A stretch of DNA of 55,289 nucleotides. Source: Curtobacterium aurantiacum. Lineage in GTDB: Bacteria > Actinomycetota > Actinomycetes > Actinomycetales > Microbacteriaceae. The stretch lies in NCBI RefSeq assembly GCF_018598555.1, contig NZ_JAHEWN010000019.1, positions 1 through 55,289 on the forward strand. Reading direction: 5' to 3'. Under the pieces are notes generated by a model. The model saw nothing but the letters and a program-made list of their open reading frames with translations. It had not been told where the DNA came from and did no database searches. Both the position numbers and the translations under genes were made by a program. Shown here piece by piece: positions 17,361 through 25,243 of this stretch (its first letter is position 1; the number at the start of each line of letters is the position of its first letter).

Positions 17361-18746
17361 TTGTTCGAGTCGACCGACTTCGTCGCCCTGCAGGATCCGG
17401 ACGTCATCGAGGGGCTCGACTATTGGCGGACGCTCCCGATCAAGCAGCAGCCGACCTGGCCGGACGCCGCAGCTGCCGAGGCCGCCTCGGCCGAGATCGC
17501 CACGCTCCCGCCGCTCGTGTTCGCGGGCGAGGTCGACAAGCTGCGCGAGCGGCTCGCCGCGGCCGCCCAGGGCAAGGCCTTCCTGCTGCAGGGCGGTGAC
17601 TGCGCCGAGACCTTCGCCGGTGCCACCGCCGACTCCATCCGCGACCGGGTCAAGACGATCCTGCAGATGGCCGTCGTGCTGACCTACGGCGCCTCGATGC
17701 CCGTCATCAAGATGGGGCGCATGGCCGGGCAGTTCGCCAAGCCCCGCTCGAGCGACTTCGAGACCCGCGGCGACGTCACGCTGCCCGCCTACCGCGGCGA
17801 CATCGTCAACGGCTACGACTTCACGCCGGAGAGCCGGACGGCCGACCCGCGCCGCCTGGTGCAGGGGTACCACACGGCCGCTTCGACGCTGAACCTCGTC
17901 CGCGCCTTCACCCAGGGGGGCTTCGCCGACCTGCGGCAGGTGCACTCGTGGAACAAGGGCTTCGCGTCGAACCCGGCGAACGCCCGCTACGAGCACCTCG
18001 CCAAGGAGATCGACCGAGCGATCCGCTTCATGGCCGCCTGCGGTGCCGACTTCGAGGCGCTCAAGCACGTCGAGTTCTACGCCTCACACGAGGGGCTGCT
18101 GATGGACTACGAGCGCCCGATGACCCGCATCGACTCCCGCTCCGGCCTGGCGTACGACACGTCCGGCCACTTCATCTGGATCGGTGAGCGCACGCGTGAC
18201 CTCGACGGTGCACACGTGGACTTCCTGTCGCGGGTGCGCAACCCCATCGGCGTGAAGCTCGGCCCGACGACCAGCGTCGACGACATGAAGGCACTGGTCG
18301 ACAAGCTCGACCCGAACCGTGAACCGGGTCGCCTGACCTTCATCACGCGCATGGGTGCCGGCAAGATCCGCGACGAGCTGCCCAAGCTGCTCGAGGCGAT
18401 CAAGGGCATGGACGCCAACCCGCTGTGGGTCACCGACCCCATGCACGGCAACGGCCTGACCACGCCGACGGGCTACAAGACCCGTCGGTTCGACGACGTC
18501 GTGGACGAGGTCCTCGGCTTCTTCGAGGCGCACCGCCAGGTCGGCACGTACCCGGGTGGCATGCACGTCGAGCTGACCGGTGACGACGTCACCGAGTGCC
18601 TCGGCGGCTCGGAGCACATCGACGAGGCCACCCTCGCCACCCGCTACGAGTCGCTGTGCGACCCGCGCCTCAACCACATGCAGTCCCTCGAGCTCGCCTT
18701 CCTGGTGGCCGAGGAACTCGGCGCGCACCAGCCCGACCGCTCGTAG
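17361..18746 (+). CDS. aroG: Class II 3-deoxy-D-arabino-heptulosonate 7-phosphate (DAHP) synthase
   Basis: First enzyme of the shikimate pathway: condenses phosphoenolpyruvate and erythrose 4-phosphate. It is the class II (plant/mycobacterial AroG) type, with FLLQGGDCAETF, VLTYGASMPVIKMGRMAGQ, LPAYRGDIVNG and DPMHGNGL motifs and the metal/PEP-site Cys in GGDCAE. From the TTG at 17361 the protein is 461 residues, close to the mycobacterial enzyme (462), and GAGG lies eight bases upstream of that TTG; a GTG at 17310 would add 17 unneeded residues. In mycobacteria class II DAHP synthase also activates chorismate mutase, so similar complex formation is possible. A perfect 40-base palindrome terminates it. 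Confidence 0.95.
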   Translation: MFESTDFVALQDPDVIEGLDYWRTLPIKQQPTWPDAAAAEAASAEIATLPPLVFAGEVDKLRERLAAAAQGKAFLLQGGDCAETFAGATADSIRDRVKTILQMAVVLTYGASMPVIKMGRMAGQFAKPRSSDFETRGDVTLPAYRGDIVNGYDFTPESRTADPRRLVQGYHTAASTLNLVRAFTQGGFADLRQVHSWNKGFASNPANARYEHLAKEIDRAIRFMAACGADFEALKHVEFYASHEGLLMDYERPMTRIDSRSGLAYDTSGHFIWIGERTRDLDGAHVDFLSRVRNPIGVKLGPTTSVDDMKALVDKLDPNREPGRLTFITRMGAGKIRDELPKLLEAIKGMDANPLWVTDPMHGNGLTTPTGYKTRRFDDVVDEVLGFFEAHRQVGTYPGGMHVELTGDDVTECLGGSEHIDEATLATRYESLCDPRLNHMQSLELAFLVAEELGAHQPDRS

Positions 18747-18760
18747 CGCGGGAACCCCGG

Positions 18761-18800
18761 GACGGGAGGCCCGGTGCCAGCTGGCACCGGGCCTCCCGTC
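18761..18800. terminator. Perfect 40-base palindrome, bidirectional terminator
   Basis: Positions 18761-18780 and 18781-18800 are exact reverse complements, giving a ~18-bp stem with a tiny loop. It sits between the convergent aroG and kinase genes and carries GACGGGAGGCCCG, shared with the terminators at 22.9 and 52.5 kb. Confidence 0.75.
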
Positions 18801-18829
18801 CGTCGTGTCCGCACGTTCCGGACCGCACC

Positions 18830-18897
18830 CGCGTTTCGGGGTGAGCGACACTCCTCGCGCCCGACGGCGCGTGAACTGTCGCTGGGCGCGAAACGCG
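18830..18897. repeat. Single nested inverted repeat of the AACTGTCG family
   Basis: Outer arms CGCGTTTCG (18830-18838) and CGAAACGCG (18889-18897) enclose inner arms AGCGACA (18844-18850) and TGTCGCT (18877-18883). The two stems are separated by symmetric five-base steps. The right inner arm lies in GTGAACTGTCGC, the family core. It sits between convergent aroG and pknL. Confidence 0.7.
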
Positions 18898-18906
18898 CCC
18901 GGGCCC

Positions 18907-20982
18907 CTACTGGTCGTAGGACAGGGTGACCGTGTCGCCGCGGTACACCGTGGCACCGGCGCCCGGGTCGGTGCCGGTGACCGGCAGCGTCGACTTCCAG
19001 TCGTAGAAGCCGCACAGGATGTTGGTGCAGTCCGGCACGGCGACCTTGAGCCCGAGGTCCTCGAGGGTCTTCGTCGCCTCGTTGATCGTGGGGCGATCGG
19101 CAGCGATGTCCGGCAGCGTGATCGGCGCCGGGCCCTTCGACACGACGACGTCCACCGCGGTGCCACGGACGGCCGGGGAGTCCTGCACGGCCGCGGAGAT
19201 GACCTGGCCGGCGGGGACGGTCTCGCTGAACTCCTCGGTGCGGGCACCGAGGATCAGTCCGGCCTCGTCGAGCGCCGCGGAGGCCTCGTCGACGGTCTTC
19301 CCGACCACGTCCGGCACCGGGCCGAGCGACACCGTCAGGGTGACCTGCCCGGTCTCGCCGTACGCCTGCACGGTCGTCAGGTCGAGCGCCTTGCCGCCCG
19401 GGGCCCGACCGGTCGCCGCGATCACGGTGTCCTTCGGAGCGTCGGCGGAGAACTCGTACCGGTCGTCCTGCAGCTCGAAGTCGTCGTCGAGCGCGGCCGT
19501 CACGGTGGAGAGCGGCTGCCCGACGATCGCCGGCAGCGGGATCATCCGCGGGCCGTTCGACACGACGATCTGCACCGACGTGCCCTTCTGGACCTCGCGC
19601 TCGGCGGCCGGCTTCGTCGTGGAGACCTGTCCCTTCGCGACGACGGCGTCGAACCGGGTTCCGGTCTTCGACGCCGCCTGCAGGCCCTGTGCTTCGAGCA
19701 GCTGCCGGGCCTGCGAGACCGACTTGCCCGTGACTTCCGGGATCCGCACGTTGCCACCCGGCCCGGGGCCGAAGTACCAGCCGAAGCCGGCACCGATCAA
19801 CGCGAGCACGACGACCACGGACAGCAGGACCCAGCCGCGCTTCCGGCGCTTCGCCGACTGGTCGGCGAGCCGCTGTCCGGCGGGGGAGAGCACGCCCGGC
19901 TGGGCACCGGTCCGGCGGGGACCGGGGGCGTTGCCGCGGGGACGCGCGGGGGCCCGCCCGCGGTCGCCGGTGTCGCGGTCACCGGACCGGTCGATGATGG
20001 CGGTCTCGTCGGCGGCAGTGGCCCCTGCGGCTCCGGCCGTCGCCGCGGCCGCTGCGGCGCCGAGCGTGCCCCCGCCACCCGAGGGCAGGATCGCCGTCCC
20101 GTTCTCGGGCCGGAGCACTGCGGTGCGGTACTGGCCGGTCGCACGCTGCTGGTCGCCCGACATGTGGTCGAGCATCTCGCGGGCGTCGCGTGGGCGGTCC
20201 TCGGGGTCGCGTGCCGTCGACCAGGCGACCAGCTCGTCGAGCTCCGGCGGCACCCCGGCGACGGCGGCACTCGGCGCGGGCACGGAGTCGTTCGCGTGCT
20301 GGTAGGCGATCTGCATCGGCTGCTCGCCCTTGTAGGGCTGCTCGCCGGTGAGCATCTCGTACAGCATGATGCCGAGCGCGTAGATGTCGCTGCGGGAGTC
20401 GGCGGCGCCGCGGGTCACGAGCTCGGGGGAGAGGTACGCGATCGTGCCGAGGAGCGCCGCGCCCGTCGCCGTGTTCGCGGTCGTGGCCCGGGCCAGGCCG
20501 AAGTCGCCGAGCTTGATGCGGCCGTCGTCGGCGAGCAGGACGTTCTCGGGCTTCAGGTCGCGGTGCACGATGCCGGCGCGGTGGGCCGAGGCGAGCCCCG
20601 CCAGCACAGCGCGCAGGATGTCCGTCGCCTGCTCGGGCGTCAGGGCGTGGTGCTCCTGCAGCAGGTCCCGCAGCGTGATGCCGGGGATGTACTCCATGAC
20701 GATGTACGCGGTCTCGCCCTCGGCGCCCTGGTCGTACACGCCGACGAGGTTCGGGTGCGACAGTCGGGCCGCCGACCGGGCCTCCTGGATGAAGCGCTCA
20801 CGGAAGGCCTGATCGTCGGCCAGGTGCCCGTGCATGATCTTGATCGCGACGCGTCGCTCGAGGCGCACGTCGGTCGCGAGGTAGACGGTCGCCATGCCCC
20901 CGCGCGCGATGCGGGAGCGGACGCGGTACCGCTGATCGATCATGCGACCGATCATCGGATCCGTGGCGGCGTTGGTGGTCAT
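18907..20982 (-). CDS. pknL: Membrane Ser/Thr protein kinase with four PASTA domains (PknL-like)
   Basis: A 691-residue Hanks-type kinase. The kinase domain (about 10-275) has the Gly loop IARGGMATVYLA, the ATP Lys in VAIKIM, catalytic HRDLKPEN (about 139) and DFGLA. A Gly/Ala/Pro/Arg-rich linker follows, then one membrane helix (about 382-404) and four extracellular PASTA repeats (about 408-691), which in this family sense muropeptides or lipid II. PASTA 4 has two Cys (PDCTNILCGF) that may form a disulfide. The ATG at 20982 lies seven bases after a TAGAAT -10 box, so a leaderless mRNA is predicted; a longer start at 20991 would fall inside that -10 box. Near aroG, Rv2175c and idsA as in mycobacteria. 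Confidence 0.93.
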   Translation of the reverse strand: MTTNAATDPMIGRMIDQRYRVRSRIARGGMATVYLATDVRLERRVAIKIMHGHLADDQAFRERFIQEARSAARLSHPNLVGVYDQGAEGETAYIVMEYIPGITLRDLLQEHHALTPEQATDILRAVLAGLASAHRAGIVHRDLKPENVLLADDGRIKLGDFGLARATTANTATGAALLGTIAYLSPELVTRGAADSRSDIYALGIMLYEMLTGEQPYKGEQPMQIAYQHANDSVPAPSAAVAGVPPELDELVAWSTARDPEDRPRDAREMLDHMSGDQQRATGQYRTAVLRPENGTAILPSGGGGTLGAAAAAATAGAAGATAADETAIIDRSGDRDTGDRGRAPARPRGNAPGPRRTGAQPGVLSPAGQRLADQSAKRRKRGWVLLSVVVVLALIGAGFGWYFGPGPGGNVRIPEVTGKSVSQARQLLEAQGLQAASKTGTRFDAVVAKGQVSTTKPAAEREVQKGTSVQIVVSNGPRMIPLPAIVGQPLSTVTAALDDDFELQDDRYEFSADAPKDTVIAATGRAPGGKALDLTTVQAYGETGQVTLTVSLGPVPDVVGKTVDEASAALDEAGLILGARTEEFSETVPAGQVISAAVQDSPAVRGTAVDVVVSKGPAPITLPDIAADRPTINEATKTLEDLGLKVAVPDCTNILCGFYDWKSTLPVTGTDPGAGATVYRGDTVTLSYDQ

Positions 20983-20989
20983 CGGCGGC

Positions 20990-20995
20990 ATTCTA
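20990..20995 (-). promoter_or_regulatory. -10 box of the leaderless kinase promoter
   Basis: TAGAAT on the minus strand, seven bases before the ATG at 20982 and overlapping the alternative ATG at 20991. This decides the kinase start. Confidence 0.6.
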
Positions 20996-21064
20996 CGAAT
21001 CGAGACTGCGCGAGGACGCACCGGCGCACCGGCCGTGACCCAATCTCGATCTTCCGGATGAGAC

Positions 21065-22336
21065 TCAGAGGGTCGCCAGCCAGCCCTCGGCGGCGCTCGC
21101 CCAGTTGGCGTAGGCCTTCGGGTAGGCGGAGAGCTGCACGGCCTGGGCCGCGTCGGTGATGCTCATCGACGACCAGCCGGGCACGTCGAGCAGCCCGCGG
21201 GTCGTGCCGGCGTTCGGGTTGTTCCGTCCGCCGAAGAACAGCGCGGTGGCGTGCGCCGGGTCCTGCAGCTTCGCGGCACTGCCCCAGCCCTGGCTCGGAC
21301 GCTGCTGGAACAGCCCGACCGAGTCACGGTCGCCGTGCGCCAGGTTGCGGAGGCTCGACTCCTGCATCGCGGCCGCGAGGGCGACGACGATGCCGCGGTC
21401 GGGCACCCCGAGCGAACGGCCGACGGCGACGATCGTCGCGGCGTTCTGGCGCTGTTCGGCGCTGAGCCCGACGGCGCCGCTGACGTGGGCGCTGGTCGAC
21501 ACCGCGGGAGCGGCCGTGGACGACGACGGGATGACGAGTGTCTTGCCGGCGTAGATGGTGCTCGTGTACGACAGGCCGTTGGCCGACAGGAGCGACCGGA
21601 CCGAGACGTGGTGCGCAGCGGCGATCGACGCGACGGTGTCGCCGGCGCTGATCTTCACGCTCGACTTCGTCGACGGGGCGGACGCGGTGGACACCGAGGC
21701 CGTCGACGAGGACGAACCGTGCGGCACCCGGAGGGTCTGGCCCGGGTAGATGACGCTGCGCTGGGACAGCTTGTTGGCGCTGAGGAGCGCCGTCGTCGAC
21801 ACGCCGACGCGGGACGCGATGCCGGAGACCGTGTCGCCCTGCTTCACGTGGTAGCTCGACGTGGCCGAGCCGGAGTCGGTCGTCGACGTGGACGTCCGCA
21901 CCGCGGCGGTGGTGACGGCGGGGGTGGACGCGAGGTGCAGCGTCTGACCGGGGTGGATGATCGTGTTCCATCCGAGGCCGTTGCGCACGAGGATCTCCTG
22001 CGCCGACAGACCGAAGCGGGCGGCGATGCCCGAGACCGTGTCGCCGTGATGGACGGTGTAGGTCGTGGGGGCCTTCGTGGTGGCGGAGACCGTCTTCACG
22101 ACGGTCTGCGACGGCCGTGCTACGGCGGTGCCGAACACCGGGCGGTCGGTGACGACGCGGTCCTGGTCGACGTGGCGCTTGTTGTTCGCGTCGGCGTCGT
22201 CGTGGCGCGGCTCCGCGTGCGCGACCGGGCCGGTGAGGCCGGCGGTCACCGCGATCGTGCCGGCGAGGACGATGGGCATGGTGGCGAACCGGGCGGATCG
22301 TGCGCGCCGGGCGACTTCGTCTGCAGCGTGGTCCAC
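21065..22336 (-). CDS. Secreted LysM protein with C-terminal lytic-transglycosylase-like domain
   Basis: A 423-residue wall-acting protein. The N-terminus has a basic stretch, a hydrophobic segment (MPIVLAGTIAVTAGLTG) and an AHA-E cleavage site, so it is exported. Three LysM peptidoglycan-binding modules follow near residues 90-135, 158-202 and 222-265 (each GDTV(S/A)...), separated by Ser/Thr-rich linkers. The C-terminal part (about 285-423) has AMQESSLRNLAHGDRDSVGLFQQRPSQGWG, typical of SLT/goose-lysozyme-like folds with a Glu near residue 324 as the likely acid. The GTG at 22336 follows AGGAG by about seven bases. Three GTCACA-type direct repeats lie upstream of its promoter. Muramidase activity is inferred. 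Confidence 0.9.
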   Translation of the reverse strand: MDHAADEVARRARSARFATMPIVLAGTIAVTAGLTGPVAHAEPRHDDADANNKRHVDQDRVVTDRPVFGTAVARPSQTVVKTVSATTKAPTTYTVHHGDTVSGIAARFGLSAQEILVRNGLGWNTIIHPGQTLHLASTPAVTTAAVRTSTSTTDSGSATSSYHVKQGDTVSGIASRVGVSTTALLSANKLSQRSVIYPGQTLRVPHGSSSSTASVSTASAPSTKSSVKISAGDTVASIAAAHHVSVRSLLSANGLSYTSTIYAGKTLVIPSSSTAAPAVSTSAHVSGAVGLSAEQRQNAATIVAVGRSLGVPDRGIVVALAAAMQESSLRNLAHGDRDSVGLFQQRPSQGWGSAAKLQDPAHATALFFGGRNNPNAGTTRGLLDVPGWSSMSITDAAQAVQLSAYPKAYANWASAAEGWLATL

Positions 22337-22396
22337 GGGTTTCTCCTGATCTCGACTGAGCCGTGCGCGCGCAGGCGCGCACTCACAGGTGCCACA

Positions 22397-22462
22397 ACGC
22401 TGGCATGGCCTGATTCCCAAGTCAACCAGAGAGTCAGATGTGATGGATGTGACGAATGTGAC
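22397..22462 (-). promoter_or_regulatory. Promoter with three 9-bp GTCACA-type direct repeats (possible MtrA site)
   Basis: On the minus strand GTCACA occurs at 22462-22457 and 22453-22448 and ATCACA at 22444-22439, an exact 9-base period. TTGACT (22425-22420) is a good -35 box 13 bases further on; CAGCGT (22402-22397), after a 17-base spacer, is a weak -10. Mycobacterial MtrA is known to bind 9-mer GTCACA-type direct repeats and controls wall hydrolases. Confidence 0.5.
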
Positions 22463-22508
22463 GAACGGTGCGGATTCAACCAGGCGGTCACTCTGGCACC
22501 ATGGGCGT

Positions 22509-22865
22509 GTGAGTGCCGCACCCGCCGACGACCTGACCCTCTCCGAACGCTGGCTGACCGTCCCCGAGCTGGTGGACATGTTCAGCACGAGCCCCGGACG
22601 GATCCACCGACTCTTCGAGCAGAAGACCCTGCTCGCAGCCCGCGTCGGCGGTGTCCTGCGGGTGCCGGTCGAGTTCCTGGAGGACGGGGAGCCGATGCCC
22701 GAACTCCGCGGCACGCTCATCGTGCTCGGCGACAACGGCTTCACCGACGACGAGGCGGTGCGCTGGATGCTCACCGTCGACGACGCGATGGGCACCACGC
22801 CGATCGCGGCGCTGCGCGCCGGTCGCAAGGCCGAGGTGCGTCGCATCGCCCAGTCGCTGCTCTAG
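22509..22865 (+). CDS. Rv2175c-family winged-helix DNA-binding protein
   Basis: A 118-residue protein matching the Rv2175c family: ERWLTVPELVDMFSTSPGRIHRLFEQKTLLAARVGGVLRVPVEFL is a MerR-like winged helix, and the C-terminal part (GTLIVLGDNGFTDDEAVRWMLTVDDAMG) is the family tail. In M. tuberculosis Rv2175c is a DNA-binding substrate of the kinase PknL, and here the PknL-like kinase is two genes away. The short N-terminus (SAAPADDLTL) has few Thr or Ser sites. GTG 22509 is the best start; no Shine-Dalgarno is evident. It is divergent from the LysM gene and convergent with the polyprenyl synthase gene. Confidence 0.87.
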   Translation: MSAAPADDLTLSERWLTVPELVDMFSTSPGRIHRLFEQKTLLAARVGGVLRVPVEFLEDGEPMPELRGTLIVLGDNGFTDDEAVRWMLTVDDAMGTTPIAALRAGRKAEVRRIAQSLL

Positions 22866-22874
22866 ACACGTTCC

Positions 22875-22924
22875 GGACGGACGGGAGGCCCGTGGCGGTG
22901 TCGCCAGGAGCCTCCGGTCCGTCC
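22875..22924. terminator. Imperfect hairpin between convergent genes
   Basis: GGACGGAC-GGGAGG (22875-22888) pairs with CCTCC-GTCCGTCC (22911-22924) with one mismatch. It begins nine bases after the Rv2175c-like stop and ends 11 bases before the polyprenyl synthase stop on the other strand, so it can serve both genes. Confidence 0.65.
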
Positions 22925-22935
22925 TGGGGTCGCGT

Positions 22936-24054
22936 CTAGGCGGAGCGGCTGCTGACCGTGTCCGCCAGCGACGCGAGCTGCTCGCGTGCCGACGGCGTCA
23001 GCGGCGAGGCGTCGAGCGCGGCCTTGGCGCGCTGCACGTGCCGTTCGATCGACCGTTCCACGGCGGCCACGGCACCGGACTCGGTCAGGGTCGCGCGGAG
23101 CATCTGCACCTGCTCCTCGTCGAGGTCCGGGTCGCCGAGGAGTTCGTCCAGCAGCTGCCGCGGGCCGCTCGCCAGCGTCTTGCGCGCCGAGGCGATGAGG
23201 ACGGTGCGCTTGCCCTCGCGCAGGTCGTCGCCGGCGGGCTTGCCGGTGACCTCGGGGTCGCCGAACACGCCGAGCATGTCGTCGCGGAGCTGGTACGCCA
23301 CGCCGAGGGGGAGTCCGAAGGCGCGGAGGCCCTCGAGCTGGGAGTCGCTCGCACCGGCGACGAGGGCGCCGATGACGAGCGGCGCCTCGATCGAGTACTT
23401 CGCCGACTTGAAGACGATGACGCGCTGGGCGCGGAGCAGGTGCTCGGACTCGTCGATGACCGGCCAGGCGGTCTCCTCGTGCACGTCGAGGTACTGGCCC
23501 GCGGTGACGTCGAGGCGCATGGCGTGGAACTCCTGGCGGACGATGCGGGCCCGCACCGGGTCGAGGAGCGCGAGGCCCTCGTCGAAGACCGCGTCGCTGA
23601 GCGAGAGCAGGAGGTCGCCGAGGAGCAGGGCGGAGTTCGTGCCGTACTGTCCGCGGTCGCCGACGAAGCCGGACTCCTCGTGCAGGGACTCGAAGCGGCG
23701 GTGCGCTGCGGGGCGCCCGCGGCGGGTGTCCGAGCGGTCCATGATGTCGTCGTGCACCAGGGCGGCGGCGTGGAAGACCTCGAGCGCGGCGGCGACCGTG
23801 ACGATCGCCTCGGCGGTGGTCTGCCTGGACCCTTCGGCCAGCGGGTCGAACGAGCCCGAACGGCCCGCCACCGACTGCCATCCCCAGTAGCAGAACAGGG
23901 CACGGAAGCGCTTGCCGCCGGACAACAGGTCTCGGGCGTACCGGTCGAACGGCGCGAGGTCCGGGCTGATCGCGAGGAGCCGTTCACGCTGCTCGTCGAG
24001 TGCCCGGTCGATACGCGCCGATACGAGGTCCACTAATCGCGTACTCTCAGCCAC
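22936..24054 (-). CDS. idsA: Polyprenyl (geranylgeranyl-type) diphosphate synthase
   Basis: Joins isopentenyl diphosphate to allylic primers to make prenyl chains used for carotenoids, quinones or wall lipid carriers. The 372 residues include the first Asp-rich motif ALVHDDIMDRSDTRRG and the second YQLRDDMLGVFGD, plus GGKRFRALFCYWG at the substrate site. Product length is set by residues before the first Asp motif; here they are LEVFHAAALV, without a bulky aromatic immediately before DD, so a chain of C20 or longer is possible. The GTG at 24054 lies seven bases after a TAGGGT -10 box (24067-24062), indicating a leaderless mRNA. Context matches idsA2 (Rv2173). Confidence 0.92.
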   Translation of the reverse strand: MAESTRLVDLVSARIDRALDEQRERLLAISPDLAPFDRYARDLLSGGKRFRALFCYWGWQSVAGRSGSFDPLAEGSRQTTAEAIVTVAAALEVFHAAALVHDDIMDRSDTRRGRPAAHRRFESLHEESGFVGDRGQYGTNSALLLGDLLLSLSDAVFDEGLALLDPVRARIVRQEFHAMRLDVTAGQYLDVHEETAWPVIDESEHLLRAQRVIVFKSAKYSIEAPLVIGALVAGASDSQLEGLRAFGLPLGVAYQLRDDMLGVFGDPEVTGKPAGDDLREGKRTVLIASARKTLASGPRQLLDELLGDPDLDEEQVQMLRATLTESGAVAAVERSIERHVQRAKAALDASPLTPSAREQLASLADTVSSRSA

Positions 24055-24061
24055 GATCCCT

Positions 24062-24067
24062 ACCCTA
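24062..24067 (-). promoter_or_regulatory. -10 box of the leaderless idsA promoter
   Basis: TAGGGT on the minus strand, seven bases before the GTG at 24054, with no ribosome site. A TAGAAT box on the plus strand (24085-24090) may drive the divergent DUF3040 gene. Confidence 0.55.
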
Positions 24068-24150
24068 GTGGAGTGGTCGAGGCATAGAATCGGTCCACTC
24101 AACCCGCGTTTTTCAACCCCGCGTCGATCCCAGGAACAGAGGGAACCAAG

Positions 24151-24555
24151 ATGCCGCTCTCGGAACAGGAGCAGCGCCTTCTCGAAGAGATGGAGCGCAG
24201 CCTCTACCAGAACGATTCCGATTTCGTGGCTCGTGTCACACGTCGACAGGGTCGTCCGACGTACACAGCCATCACGCTCGGGGTCCTCGGCGCTCTCGCC
24301 GGGGTCGCCATCGTCATCGTCGGCCTGGTCATGAAGGCGCCGCTGCTGGGCATCCTCGGCTTCGTCGTGATGCTCGCCGGTGTCCTGTTCGCGCTGCGCC
24401 CGGGCATGCGTGCCCCGAAGGCGAAGCCCGCGCGACCGGGGCGACCCGCTTCCGGTGGGTCGGCGCGTCCGTCCACCGGCGGTGGCAGCGGCAACGGCTC
24501 CTTCATGGACCGGTTGAACGAGCGCTGGGACAAGCGCAACGACCAGAGTCAGTAG
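24151..24555 (+). CDS. DUF3040 small membrane protein
   Basis: A 134-residue protein with the DUF3040 signature MPLSEQEQRLLEEMERSLYQNDSDFVARV at its N-terminus (read in two parts), then two membrane helices (about 45-64 and 68-87) and a Pro/Gly/Ser-rich charged cytosolic tail. It is widespread in actinobacteria next to the dcw cluster (Rv2169c position) but has no assigned role. GAGGGAAC precedes ATG 24151. It is divergent from idsA. Confidence 0.9.
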   Translation: MPLSEQEQRLLEEMERSLYQNDSDFVARVTRRQGRPTYTAITLGVLGALAGVAIVIVGLVMKAPLLGILGFVVMLAGVLFALRPGMRAPKAKPARPGRPASGGSARPSTGGGSGNGSFMDRLNERWDKRNDQSQ

Positions 24556-24670
24556 CTGACGGGGGTCAGCAGGACTCCCTCCACACTCCTCCACGGGGTC
24601 GGCCTTCGGGTCGGCCCCGTTTCGTGTTTCCGGGGCCGGGCTCGGGCTCGGGCTCGGCGGGGCGCCTGCG

Positions 24671-24987
24671 CGAGTGGTCACGACATGCCGCGCGGTCGAC
24701 GGCGAGGTCGCACGAACTGTCGGCCGGGGCCCGCGCGAGCGACAGTTCCTGACCACTCGGCGTCGCGGCGCCGACGCGTCGTTGACCGTGCGCTGACCGG
24801 CGGCCGGGCGTGGTGGAGCCGGCCGTGCGCCCGCGTGAGCACCGCGGCGGACGTGGGACGGGCCTCCAGGCCGGGGTGGACCGCCGCCGGTGTGTGCGCG
24901 AGTGGTCACGACATGCCGCGGGGTGGATGCCGAGGGCGCAGGAGCTGTCGGCTGGGGCCAGCGCGAGTGACAGTTCGTGACCACTCG
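24671..24987. repeat. Two nested inverted repeats of the AACTGTCG family, 228 bases apart
   Basis: Copy 1: outer arms CGAGTGGTCA (24671-24680) and TGACCACTCG (24750-24759), inner arms AACTGTCG (24715-24722) and CGACAGTT (24740-24747). Copy 2: outer arms are a perfect 12-mer, 24899-24910 with 24976-24987; inner CTGTC (24945-24949) with GACAG (24969-24973). Both carry CACGACATGCCGCG after the left outer arm. The gap 24556-25173 between DUF3040 and mraZ otherwise holds no gene. Confidence 0.8.
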
Positions 24988-25173
24988 GCGTCGTGAGCCC
25001 GCGGCGCGCCCCGGGACGCTCCATCGGCTGCGAAAGTCCTCCACTTTCCTCCACGCGTCTTCCCGTGCCGCCGAACCGCATGAATCCGGGCTTCTTGCTC
25101 CGAAGGCGGGCCACTCATTCCGCGTCAGACGCCCCCAGTAGGGGTGTCGTGGCCCGAAAAGGGAGCGTAGACC

Positions 25174-25206
25174 TGGGCAGAGGGAGGGGAGTGGAGTAAA
25201 GTGGGG
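25174..25206 (+). promoter_or_regulatory. dcw promoter with MraZ operator repeats
   Basis: TGGGCA (25174-25179) and TAAAGT (25197-25202), spaced 17 bases apart, form the likely promoter. Three five-base boxes with a 10-base period overlap it: GGGAG (25182-25186), TGGAG (25192-25196) and TGGGG (25202-25206). MraZ is known to bind such TGGGN repeats on its own promoter, and AAAGTGGGG also fits the mollicute MraZ box. Autoregulation of the cluster is therefore likely. Confidence 0.65.
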
Positions 25207-25243
25207 CTCGCAACGGTCCGGTGGAGCGGAGGGGAGGCCCGAC

